From Peribacillus frigoritolerans (GTDB lineage: Bacteria > Bacillota > Bacilli > Bacillales > Bacillaceae): a DNA stretch of 64,000 bases. This document shows positions 17,085 to 28,470 of this stretch, piece after piece. Each line of letters begins with the position of its first letter. Position 1 is the first letter of the stretch. The notes beneath the pieces are model-generated. The model did not search any database. It had not been told where the DNA came from and worked only from the letters and a program-made list of their open reading frames with translations. A program made the translations under genes and the position numbers. The stretch is taken from NCBI RefSeq assembly GCF_004358755.1, contig NZ_SMZY01000003.1, positions 310,001-374,000 on the forward strand. Reading direction: 5' to 3'.

Positions 17085-17771
17085 ATGAATTCTTTTAAGC
17101 TCGCTATGTTCGATTTGGACGGAACTCTCACAGATCCAGGGACAGGAATTATTCATTCTATTAAGTACGCATTGAATGCAATGAATGTAAAAATGCCATC
17201 AGCCGCTGTTTTAAAAGACTTCATTGGACCGCCGCTTCAGGTGTCGTTTCAAAAGCATTTAGATTTCGATCATGCTGACACTGAGCAGGCCATCCGCTTT
17301 TACCGGGAGTACTTTACGGAAAAAGGGATGTATGAAAATGAGGTTTATCCAGGAATTATCAGTCTCCTTGAAGACTTGCAACGTGAAAATATTACGCTTG
17401 CTGTTGCTACTTCAAAACCAACTATCTTTGCAGAAAAAATTCTTAAGCATTTCAAAATGGATGCTTATTTTGAGCACATAGCCGGAAGCAATCTTGATGG
17501 CTCACTTGTTTCCAAGTCAGACATCATCGCAGAGGTTGTAAAGCATTATCCTGATATATCCAAATTAGACATCATTATGATAGGTGACCGTAAGCACGAT
17601 ATGATTGGAGCGAAGGAAAATAACATTGCTTCAATTGGGGTTTTATATGGGTATGGTTCAAAGAAAGAACTGAGCTCAGCATCACCGGAATTTCTTGCGC
17701 AATCAGTGAGCGCACTGAAGAAAACCTTGATGCAGCAAGGAAATACACAGCTTAATCAAACGTTTGTTTAA
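17085..17771 (+). CDS. HAD-superfamily phosphatase (phosphoglycolate phosphatase-like)
   Basis: A 228-residue HAD subfamily IA hydrolase. Motif I is MFDLDGTLTDPG with nucleophile Asp10 and acid/base Asp12; an alpha-helical cap follows (about 18-85); motif II is VATSKP; motif III/IV is IIMIGDRKHDMIGA. The GIIHSIKYAL and FIGPPLQVSF segments are typical of Gph-like and 5'-nucleotidase-like members. The substrate is a small phosphate ester, not further specified. The ATG follows GGAGGAAATAAA. It is separated by 19 bases from the small membrane protein gene, so the two probably form an operon. Confidence 0.85.
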   Translation: MNSFKLAMFDLDGTLTDPGTGIIHSIKYALNAMNVKMPSAAVLKDFIGPPLQVSFQKHLDFDHADTEQAIRFYREYFTEKGMYENEVYPGIISLLEDLQRENITLAVATSKPTIFAEKILKHFKMDAYFEHIAGSNLDGSLVSKSDIIAEVVKHYPDISKLDIIMIGDRKHDMIGAKENNIASIGVLYGYGSKKELSSASPEFLAQSVSALKKTLMQQGNTQLNQTFV

Positions 17772-17790
17772 CTATTAATGAGGTGATCGA

Positions 17791-18075
17791 ATGGGAGATT
17801 TCTTCGTACTGACTGCAGCATTGCTGCTCTTGATTTTTGTTTTAGACTCGCTTGCAAAATTGAAGGGTTCAAGTAAAGACAAGAACGAAAACATTCTTAA
17901 ACTATATTTAGGATTTCTAATTCTGATTGCCATTACCGTAATTCCCTATAAATTGTGGAAACTGACAGGCAGCCATCACAGTCCTGACGGCATGCTCGTT
18001 ACGGCAGGCGCTGCTCTTGCCATGATTGCATTCGTTATCAGCTTTTATTCCCGCAGAGTAAAAAATCATGCTTGA
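17791..18075 (+). CDS. Hypothetical three-helix membrane protein
   Basis: A 94-residue protein that I do not recognise. Three hydrophobic segments (about 4-22, 38-54 and 66-86) are separated by a Lys-rich loop (KLKGSSKDKNENILK). A good ribosome site (GAGGTGATCGA) precedes the ATG. It is the second gene after the HAD phosphatase, and a terminator follows about 80 bases downstream. Confidence 0.65.
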   Translation: MGDFFVLTAALLLLIFVLDSLAKLKGSSKDKNENILKLYLGFLILIAITVIPYKLWKLTGSHHSPDGMLVTAGAALAMIAFVISFYSRRVKNHA

Positions 18076-18152
18076 GATAGATACTAAAACGATAAATGCA
18101 GCGAATGAAACATTTACAAGCATATGATATTTCCGCAAAAATTTAGGAATCG

Positions 18153-18187
18153 GCGCATAAACGCAATCGTTTATGTGCTGTTTTTTT
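18153..18187 (+). terminator. Terminator of HAD/membrane protein operon
   Basis: GCGCATAAACG-caat-CGTTTATGTGC forms an eleven-base-pair stem with one G-U pair, followed by seven T residues. Confidence 0.9.
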
Positions 18188-18336
18188 AATAAAAATCTTG
18201 TAACAGCAGGAGCATCAAAACTATTCATCTTCACAAAAATCATATACGATTTTATTAATAATATTTATTGATAAAAAGTGATCTTTTCAGCAAGAAAATA
18301 TCGTTACCTTTGCATAAAGGTAAAGGATGGGATGAT

Positions 18337-19464
18337 ATGAAAAAACGGAATGTGAAAATGATCATGTCAATCGTGCTGATTCCTAGTCTTGTCTTTGTCA
18401 TGGTCAAAGGCGGAGAAGCTTTATTTACAAGATCATCGGGCAGCACCGCTGTTCAAGCCAATTATGAAGATGAAAATCTCTCTGCAGCGACATTTGCAGG
18501 AGGCTGTTTTTGGTGTATGGAGCCCCCTTTTGAAAAGCTTGACGGTGTTTTGGAAGTTATCTCAGGATATACGGGCGGCACCGAGGAAAACCCTTCATAC
18601 AATGACGTTTCTTCAGGAAAAACAGGGCATGTTGAGTCTGTTCAAATCGTGTACGATCCTGCTGTGGTGTCCTATGAAGAACTGCTTGATGTTTATTGGA
18701 AGCAAGTGGACCCAACCGATTCAGATGGGCAATTTGTCGACCGCGGCAAGCAATATTCAACAGCGATTTTTTTTCATAATGAAGATCAGAAAATGGCGGC
18801 ACAGGCCTCTAAAGAAAAACTGGATCAATCCGGACGCTTCGATCAAAAAATCGTCACGCCAATCCTGCCTGCCTCAACATTCTACATGGCAGAGGACTAT
18901 CATCAGGATTATTACAAAAAGAACCCGGTCCGATATGAATATTACCGCAATCATTCAGGACGGGATCTGTTTTTAGAAAAAACGTGGGGCGATGAACTGA
19001 AAAAAGAACAGGCATCTGACAAAGCCTATCCCAAGCGTTCAAAAGAAGAGTTAAAAAAAGAACTGACTGACATACAATATGAGGTCACTCAGGAGGACGG
19101 CACCGAAAAAGCATATGACAATGAATACTGGGACTTAAAAGATGATGGCATCTATGTAGACATTGTTTCAGGCGAACCGCTTTTCAGTTCCCTTGATAAA
19201 TATGATTCAGGCACAGGCTGGCCGAGTTTTACGAAACCGCTTGTGAAAGAAAATATCGTTGAAAAAGAAGACCGCAGCTTCTTTTCAGTCCGAACAGAAG
19301 TAAGAAGTAAACACGCAGATTCCCACTTAGGTCACGTCTTCGATGACGGACCTGAACCTGCCGGACTAAGGTACTGCATGAATTCAGCTGCGATGCGCTT
19401 TGTGCCTGCAGAGGATTTAGAAACAGAAGGATACGGAGAATTTGCAGCTTTATTTAAGAAATAA
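18337..19464 (+). CDS. msrAB: Membrane-anchored MsrA-MsrB fusion methionine sulfoxide reductase
   Basis: A 375-residue bifunctional repair enzyme. The start is ATG 18337 (AAAGGATGGGATGAT upstream), 23 codons inside the longest frame, which places an N-terminal membrane helix (about 8-24) at the beginning. The protein is therefore exported and anchored, acting on oxidised methionine at the cell surface. MsrA follows, with catalytic Cys57 in GGCFW; MsrB follows with catalytic Cys347 in [11 protein letters not shown] and the signature GTGWPSF. The two CxxC zinc pairs of many MsrB proteins are absent (IVSGEPLF replaces CxxC), so this is the zinc-free type. The electron donor is not evident; the thioredoxin-like lipoprotein or CcdA partner often paired with such fusions is not adjacent. 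Confidence 0.93.
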   Translation: MKKRNVKMIMSIVLIPSLVFVMVKGGEALFTRSSGSTAVQANYEDENLSAATFAGGCFWCMEPPFEKLDGVLEVISGYTGGTEENPSYNDVSSGKTGHVESVQIVYDPAVVSYEELLDVYWKQVDPTDSDGQFVDRGKQYSTAIFFHNEDQKMAAQASKEKLDQSGRFDQKIVTPILPASTFYMAEDYHQDYYKKNPVRYEYYRNHSGRDLFLEKTWGDELKKEQASDKAYPKRSKEELKKELTDIQYEVTQEDGTEKAYDNEYWDLKDDGIYVDIVSGEPLFSSLDKYDSGTGWPSFTKPLVKENIVEKEDRSFFSVRTEVRSKHADSHLGHVFDDGPEPAGLRYCMNSAAMRFVPAEDLETEGYGEFAALFKK

Positions 19465-19465
19465 A

Positions 19466-19494
19466 AACTTCAGCGGTTTCGCTGAAGTTTTTTT
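19466..19494. terminator. Bidirectional terminator between msrAB and the toroid-like gene
   Basis: AACTTCAGCG-gttt-CGCTGAAGTT is a perfect ten-base-pair stem followed by seven T residues on the plus strand and AAAA/TTTT-flanked on the other. The stop codon of the convergent minus-strand gene sits at its edge. Confidence 0.9.
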
Positions 19495-20395
19495 ATAGCC
19501 CTTCTATCCTGTTAAACTCCCGTAAAAGTCTCAATTTTTCAAGCGTAAGAGAGCCCTTCCACTCTTCTCTGGCAATAAGCCATGTCTCTTCATACTGCCC
19601 CCATGACCAGGCTGGTGCAAAGCTTCCGTCATCCGTTTGCTGTCCAATGATGAAATCAAGATTCTGTTCCACGCTCTCAGAGAATAATGGATAATATCTG
19701 GAGCTTGGAGATTGAATCACACCTGCAGGCTGGAGTCCGTATCCCTTCCAATCTTCTGGATTCCTGATGATACATTTGTTAACAAATTCATCAATATGAA
19801 CGGTCATTTCACGGCTGATTACCTGCGGCCCTCTTTCAGTAAGTCTTAAATAGCAAAGCAATTCATGAAATTCATATTCCTTAATGTCCCGAAGATGGCC
19901 GATTGCATAATCTGTCATTTGAGATAGCATACTCTCTGGTATAAAACGTTCATATTCAAATAAATAACCCAATATTTCAGCATTTGGATTTCCCCAATCA
20001 TCCCCCGACTTTTGATAATTCCACCAAGGCGCCCTCGGCGCTGATTCTACCTCAGGGGGAACTTTCTCCCATCCAGGAAGTTCGGTATGAAACGTCTGCA
20101 CGAAATAAGCAATAACTTTGTTAAGGATATCGTCTTCCTCATTCGCATTCACTCTGGATAGATACTGCATGCCAATCGTCGAGGCAAGTGCGGAAGAATC
20201 TGAGTATCTGAAATCCGGCTCAAGTCCATTACCGAATCCGCCATCTTCATTCTGGTAAGCTTTCAGCTCCATTAACACATCTTCTTTAGAGCCATTCTCA
20301 AAATCAAATAGAAATAAAGCTCGGTCAACCTTTCGTGCTTTTTTAAGCATAAATTCCCGTGCTTTAAGAAATTGAACCTGCGTAAACTTCTTCAT
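19493..20395 (-). CDS. Prenyltransferase/squalene-cyclase-like alpha/alpha-toroid protein
   Basis: A 300-residue protein of unknown function. It contains two Q-x-D-G-[GS]-F repeat motifs typical of terpenoid cyclase/prenyltransferase toroids: YQNEDGGFGNGLEPD (about 47-61) and GQQTDDGSFAPAW near the C-terminus. There is no DxDD or DXDTAE catalytic motif that would make it a cyclase, and it is about half the usual length of one, so it is probably a toroid-fold binding protein or a different hydrolase-like enzyme. There is no signal peptide and no membrane helix. It starts 14 bases after the stop of the PAS histidine kinase, with a G-rich ribosome site (GGGGGATGGGGAT), so it is probably cotranscribed with the kinase. 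Confidence 0.7.
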   Translation of the reverse strand: MKKFTQVQFLKAREFMLKKARKVDRALFLFDFENGSKEDVLMELKAYQNEDGGFGNGLEPDFRYSDSSALASTIGMQYLSRVNANEEDDILNKVIAYFVQTFHTELPGWEKVPPEVESAPRAPWWNYQKSGDDWGNPNAEILGYLFEYERFIPESMLSQMTDYAIGHLRDIKEYEFHELLCYLRLTERGPQVISREMTVHIDEFVNKCIIRNPEDWKGYGLQPAGVIQSPSSRYYPLFSESVEQNLDFIIGQQTDDGSFAPAWSWGQYEETWLIAREEWKGSLTLEKLRLLREFNRIEGL

Positions 20396-20409
20396 ATCCC
20401 CATCCCCCG

Positions 20410-22254
20410 CTATTTTTTCAGTCTTATGATCACCTTTGTACCTATGCCCAGTTCACTTTCCATTTTAAATTCCCCGTTATGCTCGGTAATGATTTTGTTG
20501 CTGATCGTAAGACCGAGGCCGATTCCTTTTTCTTTTGTAGTAAAGAAAGGTGTTCCGAGTTTTTCAAGCCGTTTTTCATCAATACCTGTCCCATTATCCT
20601 CAAACGTCAGCCGATAATAGAACCCCTCTATGCTCTCTCCTCTGATTTTGAGGCGGCCGCCCTCCGGCATAGCTTCTATTGCATTTTTCATGACATTGAT
20701 AAAAACTTGTTTAATTTGATTTTTTTCACATTCTATCTGTGCGGCATCTGAGTCAAACTGAAGATCGATGTCCACATTTCTGAGGGAAGCCTCCGGATTC
20801 AGCAGAATCATTGTATCTTTAAGAAGCTGAACGATATTTATGCTTTCTTTCAGATGAATCGCCTGCGGCCTTGCCAGTGCCATGAATTCATTGACAATCT
20901 GCTCAATTCTGCTTAATTCATCCATAATGACATTCTGATATTTTTTATCTTTCCCGCCACTGTCTTCTTCTGTCAGCAGCTTGAAAAATCCCTTAATAGA
21001 TGTAAGCGGATTCCTGATTTCATGGGCAACACCTGCTGCAAGCTCACCTAATACCGTAAGCTTTTCATAGTTGCGGATGTAATCCTCGACTTTTCTTTTT
21101 TCAGTTATGTCCCTCGATATAAACACAATGCTCTCTGGCTCCCCGTGCTGATTCAAAACGGCCATCCCTTTTCCCTCAAACAAAACAGCGTGTCCTGAAT
21201 GACTAATTTTGTGATAAGGAATGGTGACAGGTTCTTTTGTGGTAAAAAGAGTACTCATAATTTCTTCTACTTTTTCTTGATCTTCTGCAAGAATATAGTT
21301 GAAAACGTTTTGCCCTATCATACTCTCAGGCTCATATCCGAGAATTTTTTTGTAAGACGGTGAGGCATATTTATAATTTCCGTTTAGATCGACTACACAA
21401 ATTAAGTCGTTGCTGTGCTCTAAAATGATCCGGTATTTGCTTTCGCTTTTTCTCAGCTTTTCTTCTGTTTGCTTCCGCTGCGTAATGTTTCTTGAAATGA
21501 CGATTGCATGTTTTAGCGTTTCATTTTCAGTAACAGGAACCCCGTGCGATTCCAGCCATATATAAGTATTGTCCTTGCATAAATAACGATACTCAACCGT
21601 CAGCTGTCTATTTTCTTTCAGCATTTTGTAAAATTGGTCTGCAATCTGTTCTCTGTCTACCGGATGAACAAATTGAAAAGGGCTATATCCTACTGCTTCT
21701 GACATGTCATAGCCCAGCACTTCTTTGTATGAAGGAGAAACATAGGTAAACAGTCCGTTTTCATCAAGAAGCCCAACGATATCACGCATGTTCTCCGTAA
21801 TCAGCCGGAACTTTTTTATCGTTTCATCATGTTCTTTTTCAAGCTTTTTCTTATTTGTGATATCTCTGATAATTACCTTGGTGGACTGCATGTCACCCCA
21901 TACGTTTGGCAGTGTCGTGACTAACACGTTTACGGGCAAACCTTTTTTTGTATACCAGATCTGCTCCATTGAAGTCGGCGTAAAGCCATTTGTTGTATCG
22001 GAAATCCTTTGCTCGATCATCTCTCTATATTGCGGATCAATTGAATTCCAGATCGGTTTTCCTATTAGATCCTCCTTGCAGGTGAACCCTAGCAGTCTCA
22101 TTGCAGAAGGATTTATATATGTCCACTTTCGGTTTTCTTGAATTAAAAATGCGGTTGGAGAGTTTTCAAGCTGATTTAGATAAACTTCCATTAATCCATC
22201 CAGTTTTTCCTGAGAAAGGACTTTCTCTTTATGAGCCTGTTCCAGATTCTTCAT
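20410..22254 (-). CDS. Soluble PAS-domain sensor histidine kinase
   Basis: A 614-residue kinase with no membrane helix. Three consecutive PAS domains with PAC segments are readable (about 15-130, 140-260 and 265-385; signposts are YINPSAMRLLGF, TYVSPSYKEVLGYD and KYASPSYKKILGYE). These are followed by a HisKA domain with AAGVAHEIRNPLTSIKGFF (phosphoacceptor His) and a HATPase domain with NVMKNAIEAMPEGG, DNGTGI and GIGLGLTIS. The start is set at ATG 22254 (GGAGGAGGATGGACCGCA upstream), not 12 codons earlier. The multi-PAS soluble architecture resembles Bacillus sporulation kinases such as KinA/KinE, so a role in phosphorelay input is plausible but unproven. No response regulator adjoins it. 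Confidence 0.85.
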   Translation of the reverse strand: MKNLEQAHKEKVLSQEKLDGLMEVYLNQLENSPTAFLIQENRKWTYINPSAMRLLGFTCKEDLIGKPIWNSIDPQYREMIEQRISDTTNGFTPTSMEQIWYTKKGLPVNVLVTTLPNVWGDMQSTKVIIRDITNKKKLEKEHDETIKKFRLITENMRDIVGLLDENGLFTYVSPSYKEVLGYDMSEAVGYSPFQFVHPVDREQIADQFYKMLKENRQLTVEYRYLCKDNTYIWLESHGVPVTENETLKHAIVISRNITQRKQTEEKLRKSESKYRIILEHSNDLICVVDLNGNYKYASPSYKKILGYEPESMIGQNVFNYILAEDQEKVEEIMSTLFTTKEPVTIPYHKISHSGHAVLFEGKGMAVLNQHGEPESIVFISRDITEKRKVEDYIRNYEKLTVLGELAAGVAHEIRNPLTSIKGFFKLLTEEDSGGKDKKYQNVIMDELSRIEQIVNEFMALARPQAIHLKESINIVQLLKDTMILLNPEASLRNVDIDLQFDSDAAQIECEKNQIKQVFINVMKNAIEAMPEGGRLKIRGESIEGFYYRLTFEDNGTGIDEKRLEKLGTPFFTTKEKGIGLGLTISNKIITEHNGEFKMESELGIGTKVIIRLKK

Positions 22255-22385
22255 TGCGGTCCATCCTCCTCCAAGTACATTCATACCCATAATATATCAA
22301 ATTTTCTGTCTATATTGAACTTTTATAAAAAAGCTATAGTTAATAAAGCTAAAATCCTTATTCAGATACTGGCTAAATCCCATTG

Positions 22386-23498
22386 CTAATGTGTAATGCC
22401 ATGATGAATAATTTCAACACTGATCTCGGGCTTAATGAGAATATTCGGGTAGTCCTCCTCCCATTTTAACTCCTCCCAAAGAGAAGGATGATAAGCGATG
22501 AGTTCTCTCCCTATCCCGAGAAAATCGCAATTGGCTTCCTGAAGCTTTGCAGCTGCATCCTCTGATTGCTGCTGCAGATAATCAGCAATTTTATCTTGGA
22601 CTTTCTTTAATAGTTTTGTGTCATATAAATGGTCATGCGGGAATTCAGTGATTTCTACTTTCACTTTTACAGGAAGGACAGCCTTCACTTTATGATTCGA
22701 ATCCTTTTTAATTTCCAGTTTTGCTTTGGAATCTGCTACATCATAGGAAACAACAAGCTTTTTACCCTTATATGTGAACTTATGGCTCATATCCATTTTT
22801 TTATCTTTTCGATTTGCCATGATTAAAAGCGTTTTTGATTGTGCCAAATCCATTGTCGTACCAGAAAATTTATCTTTGTGAAAAAGGGCCGTTCCGATTA
22901 GATCGGCTGTATGGTTTTCTTTATCAATTTTCATATATGGAAGAACTAGACTTTTTCCTTCATCGAATAAAACGGTGCACATGGATTGAATGGTTTCAAC
23001 AGGTACAACTGAAGACGTTTCGGAAGTATCAATAAGCCCTGCTAAATATTGTCCAATCAATTCCTCGCCAACCTTTTGCAGATTAAGAATTTCCTGAGGA
23101 TTTTCCTCAACAACGACAAATTTCCCATTCAGAGGGTTTTCAGGAGTACGATAGAGGACATCCGCTATTTGAAACAACCCCTTTTCAGCGAGATCATCCT
23201 CTATTAAAAAAACTTTATTTTTAGCGGTCATCACCGTTCCGGACATTTGCTGATTGAGCTTTATTTTTGCATTTCTTGGCGAGGTTGCTGTTACAAAAAA
23301 GGTTTTATTGATGGGCTGCTGTTCTTTAGACGTATAGGAGTGAATAGCCGTAGTCGTCAAAATTTCATCATCATCCGCGACTTGGAAGGCAGTAGCAGAC
23401 ATGAATACCGTGTTTTTCAGCATTTTTTGATCCCAGCACCCCGTAATCAACGGCATTATCAGAAGCACCGGGATCATACGCTTAAAAAGTCTGATCAT
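22386..23498 (-). CDS. gerC: Spore germinant receptor C-subunit lipoprotein (GerC family)
   Basis: A 370-residue Ger(x)C-family lipoprotein. The signal peptide ends in a lipobox (PLITGCWDQ; Cys about 22), so it would be lipidated and held on the outer face of the spore inner membrane. The body shows the family's alpha/beta repeats (TATSPRNAKIKLNQQMSGTV near 88-107; EELIGQYLAGLIDTSE). It is the last gene of the gerA-gerB-gerC operon, overlapping gerB by 17 bases, and is needed with the A and B subunits for nutrient-triggered germination. The ligand is unknown. ATG after AAGGGGAAGAAAAAGC. The suffix of the symbol reflects subunit type only; which paralogous operon this is cannot be told. Confidence 0.9.
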   Translation of the reverse strand: MIRLFKRMIPVLLIMPLITGCWDQKMLKNTVFMSATAFQVADDDEILTTTAIHSYTSKEQQPINKTFFVTATSPRNAKIKLNQQMSGTVMTAKNKVFLIEDDLAEKGLFQIADVLYRTPENPLNGKFVVVEENPQEILNLQKVGEELIGQYLAGLIDTSETSSVVPVETIQSMCTVLFDEGKSLVLPYMKIDKENHTADLIGTALFHKDKFSGTTMDLAQSKTLLIMANRKDKKMDMSHKFTYKGKKLVVSYDVADSKAKLEIKKDSNHKVKAVLPVKVKVEITEFPHDHLYDTKLLKKVQDKIADYLQQQSEDAAAKLQEANCDFLGIGRELIAYHPSLWEELKWEEDYPNILIKPEISVEIIHHGITH

Positions 23499-24582
23499 GC
23501 TTTTTCTTCCCCTTTCTGAAAAAGGATAATATCAGCAAACAAATAGGGATTGTAAACACAAATAAATAGGAGAGTTTGTCAACATAATCACTGAGTTTTC
23601 CTGCCAGCTGATCACTTTCAGCCGGTGATAAAGCAAGCGATGATACCACTAAAACGACAACCGGAACAAAAGGACGATGGTTTTTCTTATTAAAGACATT
23701 CTGCATGCCTGAGCTTGCAATATATATGTACATCAGACCCGACGTAATAACAGAAACGACCCAAATAGCCAGGAAAACAAGATCCACCCTTTCAATAACG
23801 GAATAGGTAATGGCCTTGAGCAAATAAAGAGTTGGTTCAGGTACAATCTTCATCTCTTTTGGACTAAAAAACACATAACTGGTAAATGTAATGTACGAAT
23901 AAAAAATGGTCACAATGAAATTGCTCAACGTAACTGACTTTAATACCTGATTTGGCTGGCTGTTTATATATGGATAAAGATACAGCATGATTTCAAAACC
24001 AAGAAAGGACATAATTGCTTCTTTGCTTCCGAGTAATATTTTAACCGCTCCGCTGTCTCCGATAGGAAAAATGTAGCGGATATCAGCTGTTTGGTAAGCG
24101 TTAAGAGTGAGTAAAAAAAGGAAAATCAGCAAAAATGAGACGATCACGAAAAAACGTGCCATTTTGCGGATATTCTCTTTTGCAAAATAGACTGAAACGG
24201 AAGCAAGGAGCAAGATTAAGACCCATGCCGGAGTTTCATGATAAATCCATCTTTTTAATACATTTACATACAATACAGCGATTAAGCTTGAAACGAAAAT
24301 ATAAAACAGGACGTAGCCCAAATTAACCAAATTCCCTAAAATTTTTCCAAGCAGCAGTTTATTGATGTCAAATAAGGACTTATCCGGATATTTTTTTACC
24401 AGCACCCAAAATAAAATGGTGAATAGCTGGGCAAGTACACCTGCTATAATCACTGATATCCACCCATCAGTACCAGATACAAGATAGATATTATAAGGCA
24501 GCGACAAGACCCCAATGCCAATCTGAGTTTGAAGGACAAGGAAAAACATCTGCTTGTGCGTGACATTATGATTCGTTTTCAT
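23482..24582 (-). CDS. gerB: Spore germinant receptor B-subunit permease (GerB family)
   Basis: A 366-residue integral membrane protein of the GerAB/YndE family (amino acid permease superfamily). About ten hydrophobic helices are readable; the N-terminus QTQIGIGVLSLPYNIY carries the family's helix-1 signature, and FLGFEIMLYLYPYI the helix-6 one. In known systems this subunit binds the amino acid or other small germinant. It overlaps the A gene by 17 bases and the C gene by 17 bases, a typical tricistronic ger arrangement. The ribosome site is weak, consistent with translational coupling. Confidence 0.92.
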   Translation of the reverse strand: MKTNHNVTHKQMFFLVLQTQIGIGVLSLPYNIYLVSGTDGWISVIIAGVLAQLFTILFWVLVKKYPDKSLFDINKLLLGKILGNLVNLGYVLFYIFVSSLIAVLYVNVLKRWIYHETPAWVLILLLASVSVYFAKENIRKMARFFVIVSFLLIFLFLLTLNAYQTADIRYIFPIGDSGAVKILLGSKEAIMSFLGFEIMLYLYPYINSQPNQVLKSVTLSNFIVTIFYSYITFTSYVFFSPKEMKIVPEPTLYLLKAITYSVIERVDLVFLAIWVVSVITSGLMYIYIASSGMQNVFNKKNHRPFVPVVVLVVSSLALSPAESDQLAGKLSDYVDKLSYLFVFTIPICLLILSFFRKGKKKHDQTF

Positions 24583-26110
24583 GCTTCGACCAATTCCTTA
24601 ACGAATTTTGTCTTCTGATCTTTTGAGGAGATGTTTCTCTCGGACGATCATTCATATACCAATGATGCATTCTCAGTACAGAATCTTTAATATTGTCAAA
24701 CTGCATCGGAGCAAGCGGGTAAAAGTAAGGTGTACCAAACGATTCCAGCAAGGTGAGGTGCATGAGAATGATAACGAATATAAAAACAATTCCCAGATAG
24801 CCAAATACCGCTGCACCAAACATCATTGGGAAGCTCACAAGCCGCAGTGCTGTACTCATCTCATTTGAGGGAACTACAAAGGAAGCAATGGCGGTTAATG
24901 CAATGACAATAATCATCATATTAGAAACTAAATTTGCTTCTACAATGGCTGTCCCGATGACTAAACCGCCAACTACACCAATGGTTTGCGAAATCGCCGT
25001 CGGAAGACGCAATGCTGCTTCGCGAAGCAGCTCCAAAATGATGACCATCAGAAGAGCTTCAGCTATCGGCGGAAGAGGAACATTTTCAAGCGAGCTTTTT
25101 ACAGTCAGAATCAAGTCATTCGGAATGAGTTCATAATGATAAGAAATGGTAGCTATATACAAAGCCGGCAAGCTTATGGCAATAAAGAAGCTTAATATTC
25201 TGATAAAACGGTAAAAAGATCCGAAAATCCAGCGGCTGTTATAATCTTCAGTTGCTTGGAAGAATGCAAAAAAATTAACAGGTGCAATCAGGGCAGATGA
25301 GCTTCCCGTCGGCAAAATAACGACTCTTCCTTCAAATAAATTAGAGACAACCTTGTCCGGACGTTCTGTACTCAATATTTGCGGAAAAATAGAATAAGGT
25401 GAGTCCTCAATCGCTTCTTCTATAATTCCAGGTGAATCAACTGCATCAATTTTTATAGATTTTAATCTCGTAAGAACTTTGTCAATCAAATCTTTGTTTG
25501 TAATATGGTTTATATAAAGAACCGCTACTCTTGTTCTTGATATGTTTCCAATCTCCAAGTATTTCACAACCAGACTTCCATCTAATATTCTTTGTCTGAT
25601 TAAGTTGAGATTTATTTCCATATTCTCCGTAAAACCTTCATGAGATCCGCGGACAACTTTTTCATTTTGAGGCTTTTCAACAGATCTTGCTTCATTAATT
25701 GCAGAATCAATGGCATAAATGTAATCCAAATTTTCTATCAGAAATAAACATGCACCCTTACAAAGATAATGAATGGCTTCATGAATATCCTGCGTTTTTA
25801 AAATCGAGGCAATTGCAACAACATCCTCTACCTCTCCCGACTCTGCTTGCTGCAAAGGTCCTATAATATCCTGATTGATCTTTTCAGACTTCATAAGAGG
25901 CACAAAATACAGCAATAGCCCTTGCTTCCCTTTGAACATAACCTTTCTTTGACCTAAATCATCCGTATGATCCAGCTGAGTCAGGATTTTTGCGATATTT
26001 ACATTAAAATGAGAAGAAACAGGTATGTTGGTATCTTTGGGAGGTGCCGTATTCATAGGCTGCTGTGTCGTTTGCTTTGATTGTTTTTTTTTCTTGAATA
26101 AAGAAAACAT
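24566..26110 (-). CDS. gerA: Spore germinant receptor A-subunit (GerA family)
   Basis: A 514-residue GerA-family protein. A Lys/Gln-rich start and a cytoplasmic N-terminal domain (about 30-290, with the conserved DSPYSIFPQILSTERPDKVV and EGRVVILPTGSSSALIAPVNFF segments) precede four to five transmembrane helices (about 300-470, including PPIAEALLMVIILELLREAA). The first gene of a gerA-gerB-gerC operon, with GGAGGGGTGAGTCT before the ATG. A-subunits assemble with B and C in the spore inner membrane, and recent work on the family supports an ion-channel role. Expression is expected in the forespore under sigma-G; a matching -10 (CATACTA) lies 37-43 bases upstream of the start. Confidence 0.93.
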   Translation of the reverse strand: MFSLFKKKKQSKQTTQQPMNTAPPKDTNIPVSSHFNVNIAKILTQLDHTDDLGQRKVMFKGKQGLLLYFVPLMKSEKINQDIIGPLQQAESGEVEDVVAIASILKTQDIHEAIHYLCKGACLFLIENLDYIYAIDSAINEARSVEKPQNEKVVRGSHEGFTENMEINLNLIRQRILDGSLVVKYLEIGNISRTRVAVLYINHITNKDLIDKVLTRLKSIKIDAVDSPGIIEEAIEDSPYSIFPQILSTERPDKVVSNLFEGRVVILPTGSSSALIAPVNFFAFFQATEDYNSRWIFGSFYRFIRILSFFIAISLPALYIATISYHYELIPNDLILTVKSSLENVPLPPIAEALLMVIILELLREAALRLPTAISQTIGVVGGLVIGTAIVEANLVSNMMIIVIALTAIASFVVPSNEMSTALRLVSFPMMFGAAVFGYLGIVFIFVIILMHLTLLESFGTPYFYPLAPMQFDNIKDSVLRMHHWYMNDRPRETSPQKIRRQNSLRNWSKHENES

Positions 26111-26146
26111 AGACTCACCCCTCCACTAGAATCTTTATTAGTTTCT

Positions 26147-26153
26147 TAGTATG
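26147..26153 (-). promoter_or_regulatory. Possible sigma-G -10 element of the ger operon
   Basis: CATACTA on the minus strand matches the usual forespore sigma-G/sigma-F -10 consensus. No good TGAATA -35 is found at the 17-18 base spacing, so support is partial. Confidence 0.35.
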
Positions 26154-26273
26154 ATGGTAAAAGTATACATCGGAATAAATTAGTAAAAAAAGATTTCAGG
26201 CTGAAACAGGTACAAGGAACCGCAGCCTTGTGCCTTGATCATTTTCAACATTTTTAATTGTGAAAATAATCAC

Positions 26274-26302
26274 TTGCAGCTTGCTGATTTTCCTGCTATA
26301 TT
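26274..26302 (+). promoter_or_regulatory. Promoter of the TPP riboswitch/thiC transcript
   Basis: TTGCAG (26274-26279) and an extended TGCTATATT -10 (TATATT at 26297-26302) with 17-base spacing lie about 27 bases before the riboswitch P1 stem. Confidence 0.7.
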
Positions 26303-26328
26303 GCTAACAAATGAATATTTTATTCATT

Positions 26329-28263
<1,935 letters not shown>

Positions 28264-28432
28264 GGTGACTTAGGCTGTGAATGCTGAAACGGTATACAAC
28301 TATCTGGCCCATGTTTGAAAATACTTTCCAAAATGGCCCTTTTACTGTCTGGTACATCCTTATTACTTGCGAAAAACAGATAAATACTTTCTGTTTTTCA
28401 GTAAATACTATCCTTTTTACAAATTACCCCAA

Positions 28433-28464
28433 AAAACAGCGGAATACATACATTCCGCTGTTTT
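28433..28464. terminator. Bidirectional terminator between thiC and nox
   Basis: AAACAGCGGAAT-acatac-ATTCCGCTGTTT is a perfect stem flanked by A and T tracts, placed between two convergent genes. Confidence 0.9.
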
Positions 28465-28470
28465 AATCTC

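Noticed and set aside
28281-28466. 61-codon open frame after thiC
   Set aside because: No ribosome site; it runs through the perfect bidirectional terminator at 28433-28464.
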